Part shown: positions 17,893-27,277 of the stretch, piece by piece
Position numbering within the stretch: the first letter of the stretch is position 1
How the letters are laid out: each line of letters begins with the position of its first letter
Assembly: GCF_022631235.3 (NCBI RefSeq)
Contig: NZ_CP093310.2
Location: forward strand, 1,240,001-1,304,000
Length of the DNA: 64,000 nucleotides
Source: Psychrobacter raelei
GTDB taxonomy: Bacteria > Pseudomonadota > Gammaproteobacteria > Pseudomonadales > Moraxellaceae
Direction: 5' to 3'
Notes under the pieces: model-generated
Told to the model about the DNA's origin: nothing
What the model saw: only the letters and a program-made list of their open reading frames with translations
Databases searched by the model: none
Made by a program: the position numbers and the translations under genes

Positions 17893-20754
17893 ATGCCCTC
17901 TGACCGTAGCCTCATTGACCAATTAACTCAAAACGTCCTTTCACTAAGCGCCCAGCACATAACCCAAGAGCACATTCAAGCACTTAAGATGGCCAGTCCT
18001 TTTGCTTATCAAATCTGGAAAAACAAGCCGGCTATTTGCCAAAACTTTTTGACCAGTTATCCTTTAGGTGAGCTGCTGACTCGCCAGCAAATCTGTGATT
18101 TGATTGATGATTACACCTTAGACGATGGGTTAGAGGGCGAGCTTAAGCGGGCCGATGAAGCCGGCGTCATGAAAGGTCTGCGCCGCTTGCGTGAGCTATT
18201 GATGCTGCGCTGGATTTGGCAGGACGCTTTGGGTCTCATTGCGCTTGAACAGCTGACCGGTGAGCTATCAGATTTTGCGGATAATTGTCTGATATTCGTT
18301 AAAGAGTATGTTTGGGAGCAATTGGTTGCGCGCTATGGCCGGCCCACATATATTGATGAAAAAGGGCAGCGTCAGTTCGATGACATGGCCATCTTTGCCA
18401 TGGGTAAGCTTGGGGCGCAAGAGCTGAATCTATCTAGTGATATCGACTTAATCTTCGTACACCGTGCCCGCGGTGAAACCGATGGTGATAAATCCAAAGG
18501 CACCAAAAGTATAGATAATAAGCGCTTTATGATTCGCTTGGGTCAAAGCATTATTAAGATCTTAGATACTTGCACGGCAGAAGGCTTCGTGTTTCGAGTC
18601 GATATGCGCCTACGCCCTTGGGGTGAGGGCAGTGACTTGGCCATTCACTTATCGGCTTTAGAGAAGTACTTTGCTGCTCATGGCCGCGCATGGGAGCGGT
18701 TTGCGTGGCTAAAAGCGCGGGTGATTAATGAGGTTGACGATAGGTTTAATAGTCAATTAGAGAGCATCATTAAGCCGTTTGTGTTTCGCTATTATGTCGA
18801 TTACAGTGCCTTTGCTGCACTGCGTGAAATGAAGTCTTTAATTCAAAATCAAGTGGCGCAGCGAGAGGACTTAGACAATGTTAAGCTCGGTGCCGGCGGC
18901 ATTCGAGACATAGAGTTTGTGGTACAGGCTTTCCAATTAATATATGGCGGTCGTCACAGTCAGCTTGAGGTCAAGTCCTGCCTCAAAGCGATGCAGGCTT
19001 TAAACGAATTTGATTTCATCGATGATGATACTTACCGCAACCTAGAGGCCGCTTATCGTTTTTTTCGCCGCGTTGAGCATGGTATTCAGGCCATTCATGA
19101 CCAGCAAACTCAAAAGCTGCCGCACAATCCAGAATGCCAGCACAATTTGGCGCTCACCTTAGGCTTTGATAATTGGGATGCTTTTTTACAGCGTCTAAAT
19201 GAGCATCGCCGCAATGTGCATCTCCCCTTTGATCGTATGGTGACTGAGCGCCAGACGCCTACCAATACCGCTGTTGCCTCCAGTGATGAGCTGCAAAGCT
19301 TAGATGAGGTGCTTAACGGGGATAACAAGGCCAAGCTTGAGCAGTTTTGGTCAAGCAAAATGGTGGCCAATCTATCTGAGGAGGCCAAACAGCGATTAGA
19401 TGCCGCTTATCCTGTATTGGTGCATGCGTTACTAATTCATGAAGCCAAGCAGGGCTTAGCCAATGTGGCATTACCCAGACTTATCGACTTATTAGAGGCC
19501 ATCTGTCGCCGCTCTATATATCTAGTGATGCTCGCTGAAAACCCAGATGCCACAGTTAATCTGATTCCCATGCTCTCGGCAAGCCCTTGGATTGCTGGCG
19601 AGTTGACCCGCTATCCGGTATTGCTTGATTCATTCTTACAGCAGCGCTACCGCCACCTGCCGGACAAAGAGGAGCTTGCCAATATCCTGCGTCAGCGCCT
19701 TTTGCGCGTTGAGCCTAATGATGAGGAGATGCTACTAAACGTGCTTAGATTGTTCAAAAACAATCAGGTGCTGGCTGTAGCCGCCAGTGATGTGCTGGCT
19801 GAACGCCCGATTATGAAGGTGTCTGACTCCTTGACTTATATTGCTGAGGTGGTGCTTGAATTTACCTTAGAGCGTGCCTTCTCAGAGCTGGTCAAGCGTC
19901 ATGGCTATCCGATCAATATGCAAGGCGAGTCAGTAACCGAAGCGCACAACGGCTTTGCGATTATTGGTTATGGCAAGCTTGGTGGGATAGAGATGTCGTA
20001 TACCTCAGATCTTGATTTGGTATTTATTCACCAGATTAATGAGCAAGCAATGACCACAGGGCTTAAACCGGTTAGCGGCATGAAGTTTACCGCGCGTTTG
20101 GCCCAGAAGCTGATGACCTATCTCAATACCCAAACCCGAGATGGGCGTGCTTATGAGATTGACATGCGACTGCGACCTTCGGGTAATGCTGGCATGATGG
20201 TAGTCTCAAGCCGCTCCTTTGAGCGCTATCAATTAGAAAAAGCTTGGGTCTGGGAGCATCAAGCCTTAGTACGGGCGCGCGCCATTTGTGGTGACAGTCG
20301 AGTGATACAGGCCTTTAATCATACTCGCAAACAGGTTCTCACGCGCAAATGTGATATTGCCGACTTAAAACAGCACGTGATTGAAATGCGCGGCAAAATG
20401 AAAGACCATTTGGGCAGCAATCCCTTAGCTCAGCAGCAAGGTGAGTTTCATTTAAAACAAGATGCAGGCGGTATTGTCGATATTGAGTTTATGGCGCAAT
20501 ATGGCGTATTGGCCCATGCCCATGACCACCCAGAGCTGGCGCAGTGGAGCGATAATGTCAGAATTTTTGAAAGCTTAGCGGCCGCTGGAGTGTGGGATGC
20601 TGAGACCTGTGAGGGACTTACTAAAGCCTATCTTCTACTGCGCGCCGCGATGCATCAGCTGGCGCTTGCTAACGAATCGGTGGTGGTAGATGCAGCGGTC
20701 TGGAATGAGACACGCGAGTATGTCATCTCTAAATGGAATGAGATAGTGGTGTAG
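17893..20754 (+). CDS. glnE: Bifunctional glutamine synthetase adenylyltransferase/removase
   Basis: GlnE adenylylates glutamine synthetase when nitrogen is plentiful and removes AMP by phosphorolysis when it is scarce, under PII control. The 953-residue protein (E. coli 946) holds two nucleotidyltransferase domains. The N-terminal de-adenylylase has AMGKLGAQELNLSSDIDL (about residues 170-190). The C-terminal adenylylase has GYGKLGGIEMSYTSDLDL (about residues 695-715). Each carries the G-x-x-D-x-D-type metal motif, and each is followed by an R-L-R-P box and a GGI(R/V)DIEF motif. It is monocistronic, with AAGGAG before the ATG. Confidence 0.96.
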   Translation: MPSDRSLIDQLTQNVLSLSAQHITQEHIQALKMASPFAYQIWKNKPAICQNFLTSYPLGELLTRQQICDLIDDYTLDDGLEGELKRADEAGVMKGLRRLRELLMLRWIWQDALGLIALEQLTGELSDFADNCLIFVKEYVWEQLVARYGRPTYIDEKGQRQFDDMAIFAMGKLGAQELNLSSDIDLIFVHRARGETDGDKSKGTKSIDNKRFMIRLGQSIIKILDTCTAEGFVFRVDMRLRPWGEGSDLAIHLSALEKYFAAHGRAWERFAWLKARVINEVDDRFNSQLESIIKPFVFRYYVDYSAFAALREMKSLIQNQVAQREDLDNVKLGAGGIRDIEFVVQAFQLIYGGRHSQLEVKSCLKAMQALNEFDFIDDDTYRNLEAAYRFFRRVEHGIQAIHDQQTQKLPHNPECQHNLALTLGFDNWDAFLQRLNEHRRNVHLPFDRMVTERQTPTNTAVASSDELQSLDEVLNGDNKAKLEQFWSSKMVANLSEEAKQRLDAAYPVLVHALLIHEAKQGLANVALPRLIDLLEAICRRSIYLVMLAENPDATVNLIPMLSASPWIAGELTRYPVLLDSFLQQRYRHLPDKEELANILRQRLLRVEPNDEEMLLNVLRLFKNNQVLAVAASDVLAERPIMKVSDSLTYIAEVVLEFTLERAFSELVKRHGYPINMQGESVTEAHNGFAIIGYGKLGGIEMSYTSDLDLVFIHQINEQAMTTGLKPVSGMKFTARLAQKLMTYLNTQTRDGRAYEIDMRLRPSGNAGMMVVSSRSFERYQLEKAWVWEHQALVRARAICGDSRVIQAFNHTRKQVLTRKCDIADLKQHVIEMRGKMKDHLGSNPLAQQQGEFHLKQDAGGIVDIEFMAQYGVLAHAHDHPELAQWSDNVRIFESLAAAGVWDAETCEGLTKAYLLLRAAMHQLALANESVVVDAAVWNETREYVISKWNEIVV

Positions 20755-20924
20755 CCTAGGACTCAATATAACCAAATCAAATGCGCTACAAAACTAAAAA
20801 TTGATAGTCAATTTAGGCCGCAGTGATATACTAAAATGATTGACCTCTCCTAAATATGCTGTTTATTATAAGGGGAGATCATGCAGGCTCGATTGACGAT
20901 TATTGGCGTAAAGGGAACAATATT

Positions 20925-21854
20925 ATGAGTATGGCAACAACGGAAGGCAAGCTTTGGCTAAACGGTGAAATGGTCAATCAGCCTGATGCCAAAGTGCATG
21001 TGTTAACGCACAGTTTGCATTATGGTATGGCAGTATTTGAAGGGGTGCGTGCTTATCAAACAGAAGATGGCCGTACTGCAATCTTTAGATTAGAAGATCA
21101 CACCGATCGCCTAATGGGCTCTGCCAAAATCTTTCAATTAAATGTCCCCTTTGATAAAGCCACTTTGAATCAAGCCCAAAAAGAGGTCGTTAAACAAAAT
21201 GGCTTTGAGTCGGCCTATATTCGTCCGCTTATCTGGGTGGGCGCTGAAAAACTAGGACTCTCCTCACGAGATAATAGTATCAATGCCATGGTTGCCGCTT
21301 GGAAATGGGGCGCTTATTTGGGTGAGGAGGGCATCCAAAAAGGAATCCGGGTTAAAACCTCATCCTACACCCACCATATGACCAACGTCACCATGTGTAA
21401 GGCCAAAGCAGCGAGCAACTATCCAGTGTCTATTATGGCCAACCAAGAGGTGACTCGCAACGGCTATGACGAAGCCATCTTGATGGACTCTCAAGGCTAT
21501 GTGTGCCAAGGTTCAGGCGAAAACTTATTTATGGTAAAAAATGGCGAGCTACATACGCCAGATTTGGCAGGTGGGGCATTAGATGGGATTACCCGCCGTA
21601 CGATGATTCAGTTCGCTGAGGATTTAGGCATTAAAGTGGTCGAACGCCGTATTACTCGCGATGAGTTTTATTTAGCCGATGAGGTGTTTATGACCGGTAC
21701 TGCCGCTGAAGTGACGCCCATCCGTGAATACGATGATCGCACCATTGGTAATGGCGGACGCGGTGACATCACACAGAAGCTGCAGAGCTTATATTTTGAT
21801 GTGGTACATGGCCGCAATGAGCAGTACATGGATTGGCTGAGCTTTGTTGATTAA
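20925..21854 (+). CDS. ilvE: Branched-chain amino acid aminotransferase
   Basis: PLP-dependent transaminase for the last step of valine, leucine and isoleucine synthesis. From the ATG at 20925 the protein has 309 residues, the usual IlvE size; the open frame begins at 20856, but the extra 23 residues are unlike the family. The fold-type IV signatures are THSLHYGMAVFEGVRAY, the PLP lysine in TMCKAKAASNYP, and YVCQGSGENLFMVKNG and the late DEVFMTGTAAEVTPI. AAGGGA sits 9 nt upstream. It is followed by a strong terminator, then the glycan locus. Confidence 0.95.
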   Translation: MSMATTEGKLWLNGEMVNQPDAKVHVLTHSLHYGMAVFEGVRAYQTEDGRTAIFRLEDHTDRLMGSAKIFQLNVPFDKATLNQAQKEVVKQNGFESAYIRPLIWVGAEKLGLSSRDNSINAMVAAWKWGAYLGEEGIQKGIRVKTSSYTHHMTNVTMCKAKAASNYPVSIMANQEVTRNGYDEAILMDSQGYVCQGSGENLFMVKNGELHTPDLAGGALDGITRRTMIQFAEDLGIKVVERRITRDEFYLADEVFMTGTAAEVTPIREYDDRTIGNGGRGDITQKLQSLYFDVVHGRNEQYMDWLSFVD

Positions 21855-21910
21855 TTAAGCGGTATAGCTGTTATGCTCTAAGCCCTTATTTTAGGGATGG
21901 CTTAAATATA

Positions 21911-21940
21911 AAAAAATCCGGACATGATGTTCGGATTTTT
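21911..21940 (+). terminator. Terminator after ilvE
   Basis: AAAAAATCCG pairs with CGGATTTTT around GACATGATGTT, and six or more T follow. It separates ilvE from galE. Confidence 0.85.
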
Positions 21941-22030
21941 TATATTTAAAATTAGTATATTAGATATGTAAGGTATAATTACTATAATTTTTTAAATATA
22001 GCTGCACAGAATAATATAAGAGTCAAAAAT

Positions 22031-23008
22031 ATGCTATTAATTACCGGTGGTCTTGGTTATATTGGCAGTCACTTTACTGTGATTGCTTTGCAGTCAGGTT
22101 ACGAGGTTATGGTACTGGATAATCTTTCAAACAGCCATGCCGGTGTGAAAGATAAAGTCGAGCAGATTACACAGAAAGAATTACATTTTATTGAAGGGGA
22201 TATCAGAGATGAGGGTTTACTTGATAGTATCTTTAAGCGGTTTACTATTGAAGCAGTAGTTCACTTTGCTGGTCTAAAAGCAGTGGCTGAGTCGGTTGCT
22301 AAGCCGATATTGTATTATGATAACAATGTCTCTGGAAGTTTGAATCTACTCAAAGCTATGCAGAACAATAAAGTTAATAAAATTATTTTCTCTTCCTCTG
22401 CTACGGTCTATGGGGAGCCTAAATATTTACCCTATGATGAGCGGCATCCTACCAATCCGATTAACCCCTATGGCTATACTAAGCTGCATGTAGAGCATGT
22501 TTTACGTGATGTATGTGCTAGCAATGAGGCTTTTTCAGCAATAACCCTGCGCTACTTCAATCCAATTGGCGCTCACCCGTCAGGATTGATTGGTGAGAAT
22601 CCAAAAGATATTCCAAATAACTTAATGCCATATATAATTAAGGTAGCTAATTCTGAGCTGCCTTATTTGCAAGTATTTGGTGATGACTACGAGACAAGAG
22701 ATGGTACTGGTGAGCGAGATTATATTAATGTGATGGATTTAGTGGAAGGACATTTGGCTGCCATCGAGTATTTAGCAAATACTGGATTTCATGTTTTTAA
22801 TTTAGGGACAGGTATGGGTACTACGGTACTTGAGCTGGTAAGTGCCTTTGAAGCTGCTAATGACATTTTGATAGAGAGAAAGATAAAGCCTAGACGAAAA
22901 GGGGATTTAGCTAAGTTTTGGGCAAAAGTAGATTTGGCTAAAAAGGAGTTAAACTGGGAAGCTAAAACCTCTTTGTTGGAAAGTTGTCAGTTGATTCGGC
23001 AGTTCTAA
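22031..23008 (+). CDS. galE: UDP-glucose 4-epimerase with a shortened C-terminus
   Basis: GalE interconverts UDP-glucose and UDP-galactose via an NAD-bound keto intermediate, supplying galactose for surface glycans. The Rossmann motif is TGGLGYIGSH (residues 5-14), the catalytic residues are SSSATVYG and the Y-x-x-x-K in YGYTKLHVEHV. The substrate segment LRYFNPIGAH and RDGTGERDYINV are intact. The protein is 325 residues rather than about 338: after KKELNWEAKTSLLESCQ the family tail (D.W.WQ..NP.GY) is replaced by LIRQF and a stop. Another frame at that point reads DSAVLTV, so a small indel in the last codons is likely. It may still fold. It stands at the left edge of the glycan locus, convergent with the split epimerase. 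Confidence 0.9.
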   Translation: MLLITGGLGYIGSHFTVIALQSGYEVMVLDNLSNSHAGVKDKVEQITQKELHFIEGDIRDEGLLDSIFKRFTIEAVVHFAGLKAVAESVAKPILYYDNNVSGSLNLLKAMQNNKVNKIIFSSSATVYGEPKYLPYDERHPTNPINPYGYTKLHVEHVLRDVCASNEAFSAITLRYFNPIGAHPSGLIGENPKDIPNNLMPYIIKVANSELPYLQVFGDDYETRDGTGERDYINVMDLVEGHLAAIEYLANTGFHVFNLGTGMGTTVLELVSAFEAANDILIERKIKPRRKGDLAKFWAKVDLAKKELNWEAKTSLLESCQLIRQF

Positions 23009-24030
23009 CGGTTTAAATAACAATAGAAGATATAAATGAAAATATTGTTTTCTTATCGATAAAAGAGCCTATCACCATGCTGTGGCTGGCTCTTTTAAAT
23101 ATGTGGAATAAATAAGTTATTTTTTAAAATAACCACGATACCAATTAGCGAAGTGTTTGATACCCTCAGCCAACTCTGTATTGGGGGTAAAGCCGGTTAA
23201 TTGGGTTAATGAGCTGGAGTCTGCGTAAGTCGAAGCCACATCACCAGGCTGCATATCCATCATAATCTTCTGTGCTTCTGTGCCAAATTCTGCCTCTAAT
23301 GTACGAATAAACGCCATCAAGTTTACCGGTGAGTTATTGCCAATATTATAGAGGCGATAAGGGGCAGAAGAGGTTTCTGGACTCGGATGTCGGGGGTCAA
23401 AGGTTGGTGCACCCACATCTTTGCTACCGGCCGGAGTATCTAAAATCGCCAAAATACCCTCGGCAATATCACCAACATAGGTAAAGTCGCGGCTCATATC
23501 ACCATGGTTGAATACTTTGATAGGGCGGTTATTAGAGATGGCATCAGCGAACAACATCGGCGCCATATCAGGGCGTCCCCAAGGACCATAAACGGTGAAA
23601 AATCTTAAACCAGTACAACGAATACCAAACAGATGCGCATAAGTGTGTGCCATCATCTCATTCGATTTTTTAGTAGCAGCGTATAATGAGACAGGATGAT
23701 CGGTATGATCGGATGTTTTAAATGGCTGAGATTGGTTAAGTCCATATACAGATGAGCTTGATGCAAAGCATAAGTTATCTACTTTTTGTTGGCGGCAGCC
23801 TTCTAGAATATTCAAAAACCCTACAATATTGGCTTCAACATATTGATGTGGATTCTCTAACGAGTAACGTACACCTGCCTGAGCCGCCAAATGACAGACA
23901 GCATCGAATTGATGCGTTTGAAATAATGACGCCATCGCCTCACGGTCTGCGATATCAATTTTGATAAATTCAAAATGCTTATTTTTAGTAGAATAAGTAG
24001 TATTGGTATCCGGCTCGTTAGGTAAAGTAA

Positions 24031-25153
24031 TACCAATTCTAAAAAATAACACTCAAATCGCACCACTCCCGCTGAGTGATAGACCTAATTAAGTTAGTCT
24101 CATTACACAATGCATTCCAAGCGTCACATGCCGCATCGACAATCACATCATAACTCTCAAAACAGCGATTAGATAACCAATGCTGTTTAAGGTACTGCCA
24201 TACCTGTTCAGCAGGGTTAAGTTCAGGTGAGTAGGGAGGCAATTTAAGCATGGTCACATTATCTTTATCCAAGCTTGGTTGGTGCCATAGCGCCCCATCC
24301 ATAACCACCACGGCATGCCGACCTTCAGGAACAGCTTTACTAATTTCCTCCATATGCAATCCCATGGCTTGCTTATTCACATAAGGTAGAACAAGTCCAA
24401 CACTCTCACCTGTCGCCGGATTAAAGGCACCAAACAGATAAGTCGATTCAAACTGCTGTTGCCTGACTATTCGAGGTCTTTGTCCTTTATAGTGCCAAAC
24501 CCTTGTGATAGAACCTTGTTGTCCAATACGTGTTTCATCCTGAAACCATATATCAACTTGCTTGATATCAACACCATCAGGTAGAACTTGCTTTACCTGC
24601 TCAAGGAAGTTTTTTTATATGCCTCCATAACTTTAGGATCTGCCTTAGGATGCTGACTACGCGCAGATATCCAGCTCATACCAATACGTTTCATGAGAGG
24701 GTAGATCGCTTTAGGGGTATAGTTGGCGTTAAATTGCTCCTTGGCGATTTGTGCGATGTCTTTTGCGGTGAGCCTACCACCACCTCTTTGCTGCTGAGCT
24801 TCTACTATCGCTTGTTTGAATGGTTCTATGTCTTTTTCTGCTAAAAGACTCTTTCTGCCTCTGCCAGCTGCGTCATAGACACTAGTGATACCATGCAACC
24901 AGTATTTCCTTCTTATGGTATAGACGCTTCTAGGGTTATAGCCAAAGTTCTCTGCGACGGTCGCTATAGGATGACCTTGACTCAGTTGATGCAGCATGAG
25001 TAGTCTGATTCGCGCTCTGGCCTTGCCTTCTGTTTTAGACAATTGCAGAAAATCGTGGTCTGTGAGTTTATGATTTCTAGGGGTCTTTTTCGGCATATGA
25101 TTCTATTATGTTGTTGAGTTGGTTGTATTGTACCTTATTTCTTAGAATTGGTA
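24031..25153 (-). mobile_element. IS630-family insertion sequence, 1123 bp
   Basis: The element has terminal inverted repeats of 20 bp with 18 matches: TACCAATTCTAAAAAATAAC at the left and TACCAATTCTAAGAAATAAG read inward from the right. It is flanked by TAA on both sides (24028-24030 and 25154-25156), compatible with the TA duplication of IS630/Tc1-mariner elements plus one chance base. Its single gene, on the minus strand, is a DDE transposase in two overlapping frames. It lies inside a nucleotide-sugar epimerase gene, and precise removal restores that gene's frame. Confidence 0.92.
24039..25096 (-). CDS. IS630-family DDE transposase in two frames (orfAB)
   Basis: orfA (25096-24593, 167 residues) carries helix-turn-helix segments ([38 protein letters not shown]) and a linker. 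In orfB the catalytic triad is complete: Asp in WFQDETRIG, Asp in VVMDGALWH and Glu in [13 protein letters not shown]. orfA ends shortly after a run of seven A at about 24611-24617 (coding strand TATAAAAAAAC). Stepping back one base there continues as [10 protein letters not shown] straight into orfB, which is open to 24039. The A-run is suitable for programmed -1 frameshifting or transcript slippage, as known in several IS630 members; a simple inactivating indel is the alternative. The stop codon lies inside the left inverted repeat. Confidence 0.85.
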
Positions 25154-25376
25154 TAACCCCAAGCTGTTTTAATCTGGCATGCTTTAATGAGACGTCATAG
25201 TAATCATTAAGGTTGTCGATACCGACAACCTGTTCACCACGTTCAAGTAGTTTCTGGCAGACATGAAAGCCGATAAATCCTGCTGCGCCCGTTACTAGTA
25301 TTTTCATGCACTTGTTTCCACTAATTTTTATTTGATTTTGAAACTTGAGCTAGTTGCTGTTTTAAAATTTCAGGTA

Positions 25377-26402
25377 TCAAGTATTTTGTAATAAAAACTC
25401 ATAATATGAACCAGGTTTAAAATCTTTAACATAGGACATTTTATGAATGCTCGACTGAGAGATAATTTTCTGATAATCAGCTTCATTATAAGGAGTATGA
25501 AGAGCTGCCACTAACAAGTGTGGTTTAGTGTCATCAACTATAGGACATTGGTGTGGAGCAAGTTTGTCTTTTATTAGTGTATCAAACAAAATCTGGAAGA
25601 AAAAATAATGAGGTATATATTCTTGGGTTTGCCAGAAGTTTAATATTAAGTCGAGACAAGTATGAATAACCGGATCATTTTTTTTGGCAAAAATAATACT
25701 ATTTAACAGGTTTACCTTATGAGAGCTTTCCCAGCTAAAGTAATAACTATTAAACTTATGCCATTGTTGTTTGTTTTCTGCATCAGCCGCACGTTGATAC
25801 ATAAAAAATCCATTATCTTGTAAGACATTAGGCAAAGAGTCTGTCAAATAAATAGTCGCATCCAACCACACACCACCGTAGACATCAAGCAGAGCAAGAC
25901 GCAGCAAGTCTGCAAAGAAAGCAGGTCTAAATCCAGGATAGGTTTTTTTATGCCAAACAAAATCAGGCAAGTCTAGGTATTCATGGATATTGCTATCATC
26001 AAGTCTAATCACTTTATAGTCGGCAGCATGTTTGTCTACCGACTTAAAATAGAGCTGCACTGAGGGAGGCAGCTGATTATCAGAAACACCTTGCCCCCAA
26101 TATTGCCAAATGATTTTTTCATTTTGAAATTCTTTTTTAGGCTTTAATGAGAACTTTTGGAGCTGACCACTATAGTAACGCTTAATGAACTCTGCCCAGC
26201 ACTTCGCTACTTGATTTTGCTGCTCAAGATCAGCTTCTTTTTCAAAAGCTTTACGTTTATTGTGTGGTGTTGTTAGATTGTAGAAGTAACGGTAAGGTTT
26301 TTTCTTCTTTTCTTTAAGCTGCTTGTAAGTCTCACTGTCTGAAAAGAAGTGAGGAGATATACTGTTTGGCTCGAAACTTGAGTTTTCTGCGACGTTTGGC
26401 AT
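25377..26402 (-). CDS. Capsular-polysaccharide-synthesis-type glycosyltransferase
   Basis: The protein matches the Caps_synth family of GT-A-like sugar transferases. It has KIIWQYWGQGVSDNQLPPSV, then RPAFFADLLRLALLDVYGGVWLDATIYLTDSLP, in which LRLALLDVYGG and the D-x-[TA] of WLDAT form the nucleotide-sugar/metal site. The frame is open up to 26573, but the upstream gene ends at 26332. The ATG at 26402 (MPNVAENSSF) is the most sensible start and still overlaps that gene by 71 bp. About 80 N-terminal residues are polar and Lys-rich, with no homology I recognise. Sugar specificity is unknown. AT-rich codon use differs from the flanking core genes. Confidence 0.8.
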   Translation of the reverse strand: MPNVAENSSFEPNSISPHFFSDSETYKQLKEKKKKPYRYFYNLTTPHNKRKAFEKEADLEQQNQVAKCWAEFIKRYYSGQLQKFSLKPKKEFQNEKIIWQYWGQGVSDNQLPPSVQLYFKSVDKHAADYKVIRLDDSNIHEYLDLPDFVWHKKTYPGFRPAFFADLLRLALLDVYGGVWLDATIYLTDSLPNVLQDNGFFMYQRAADAENKQQWHKFNSYYFSWESSHKVNLLNSIIFAKKNDPVIHTCLDLILNFWQTQEYIPHYFFFQILFDTLIKDKLAPHQCPIVDDTKPHLLVAALHTPYNEADYQKIISQSSIHKMSYVKDFKPGSYYEFLLQNT

Positions 26403-27216
26403 TCTTTTTATTCCATTCAGCTTCAGTGATTTTTTTATCAGTCTCATTTCTAAGGTAGGCATGCCCACCAAAACGATAATGTGACTTGTCAGAGAACATA
26501 AGCTTAGACGTTTTTTTCCAGTATTCACGCTCGCCACGTGTGAAATACGGAGGTAAAATTTTAATGTCTTCACGCCCTAAGGCAAACTTATTAAGATGGC
26601 TCTCATCATGCCAAAGAGCAATAATATCCTGTTTTAAATCAGACTGGGTGTTATTGTATAAAGTATGGCATAGATCCAAGAAAGCCTCACTTTTGCCACC
26701 ATTTAGAGCACCTGTGAAATAATACTTACCTTCACCATACGCAATATAGGCTGTTGATTTCGGATTGCGATCATATGTGTATTTTTCTCTATTACGATGG
26801 AACATATGCGGTTGCAGACATAGTGTTAAGTTTTCATGTGAGCCCAACGGAAGTAGGTCGTACTGCGTAATAGTTGATAAAAACTCTGTATTGGCATTAA
26901 AGAAAAAGACAAAGTCATGTTGTTTAATGATATTTTCAGCATCCAAGAAGAATCTAAAGCGCATTAAGGTACAAAATGGCCATTCCATTGCTTCCTTTTT
27001 AAGCGCAATTACTTGGTCACTTTGTGTTTTAAATGAGTCAATCAGATCATCGCTATCGGTAAATAGGATATAGTGCTTGTCGCAATCAGGAAGCAAATAC
27101 TTTTCTGCCGATTTATAAAAATGATCCCAAAAAATAGTATAGCGACCGGTTGCAATGTACAGTATGGCAACCGAGTGTTTAGAGTTATTCGATAAAATGG
27201 AGTGTGTTGGGCTCAT
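26332..27216 (-). CDS. Family GT6 glycosyltransferase (blood-group A/B transferase-like)
   Basis: This 294-residue enzyme belongs to family GT6, the retaining alpha-1,3-Gal/GalNAc transferases that include the human ABO enzymes. Matching stretches are HYILFTDSDD, the RNPKSTAYIAYGEGKYYFTGALNGG block (the vertebrate version being R.PQSQAYIP..EGDFYY.GG..GG), and LWHDESHLNKFAL at about 202-212. The metal-binding D-x-D of animal enzymes is N-A-N here (residues 107-109, FFFNANTEF), the N-x-N form typical of bacterial GT6 enzymes. There is no transmembrane anchor. I use ATG 27216; a TTG 7 codons earlier is in frame. Predicted role: adding alpha-Gal or alpha-GalNAc to LOS or capsule. Confidence 0.88.
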   Translation of the reverse strand: MSPTHSILSNNSKHSVAILYIATGRYTIFWDHFYKSAEKYLLPDCDKHYILFTDSDDLIDSFKTQSDQVIALKKEAMEWPFCTLMRFRFFLDAENIIKQHDFVFFFNANTEFLSTITQYDLLPLGSHENLTLCLQPHMFHRNREKYTYDRNPKSTAYIAYGEGKYYFTGALNGGKSEAFLDLCHTLYNNTQSDLKQDIIALWHDESHLNKFALGREDIKILPPYFTRGEREYWKKTSKLMFSDKSHYRFGGHAYLRNETDKKITEAEWNKKNAKRRRKLKFRAKQYISSLLFRQ

Positions 27217-27277
27217 ATTGGACTCGGTAAATTTCAATAGAACTTGCTGATCAATTTAATAGATAGTTAAGATAATA

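Larger units (their letters stand above)
23117..25307 (-). pseudogene. CapI-like UDP-sugar 4-epimerase gene interrupted by an IS630 element
   Basis: The gene is in two pieces. The 5' part (25307 down to 25157) encodes [20 protein letters not shown] and continues to [16 protein letters not shown]. The 3' part (24030 down to 23117) carries HFEFIKIDIADREAM, HLAAQAGVRYS, SSSSVYG, the Y-x-x-x-K in YAATKKSNE, and FFTVYGPWGRPDMAP. These are marks of the UDP-glucuronate/UDP-GalNAc 4-epimerase group used for capsule or O-antigen. Dropping 24031-25153 plus one TAA copy rejoins the parts in frame (LG-VT-LPNEPD) as 1065 bp, 354 residues. The insertion after about residue 50 leaves only the start of the NAD fold, so the gene should be inactive. 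No other damage is seen. Confidence 0.9.

Noticed and set aside
20856..20924. Longer ilvE start
   Set aside because: Adds 23 residues absent from the family; ATG 20925 has a ribosome site and gives the normal 309 residues.
23857..24066. 69-residue frame reading through the left IS end
   Set aside because: It is the epimerase 3' part in a wrong frame joined to IS sequence.
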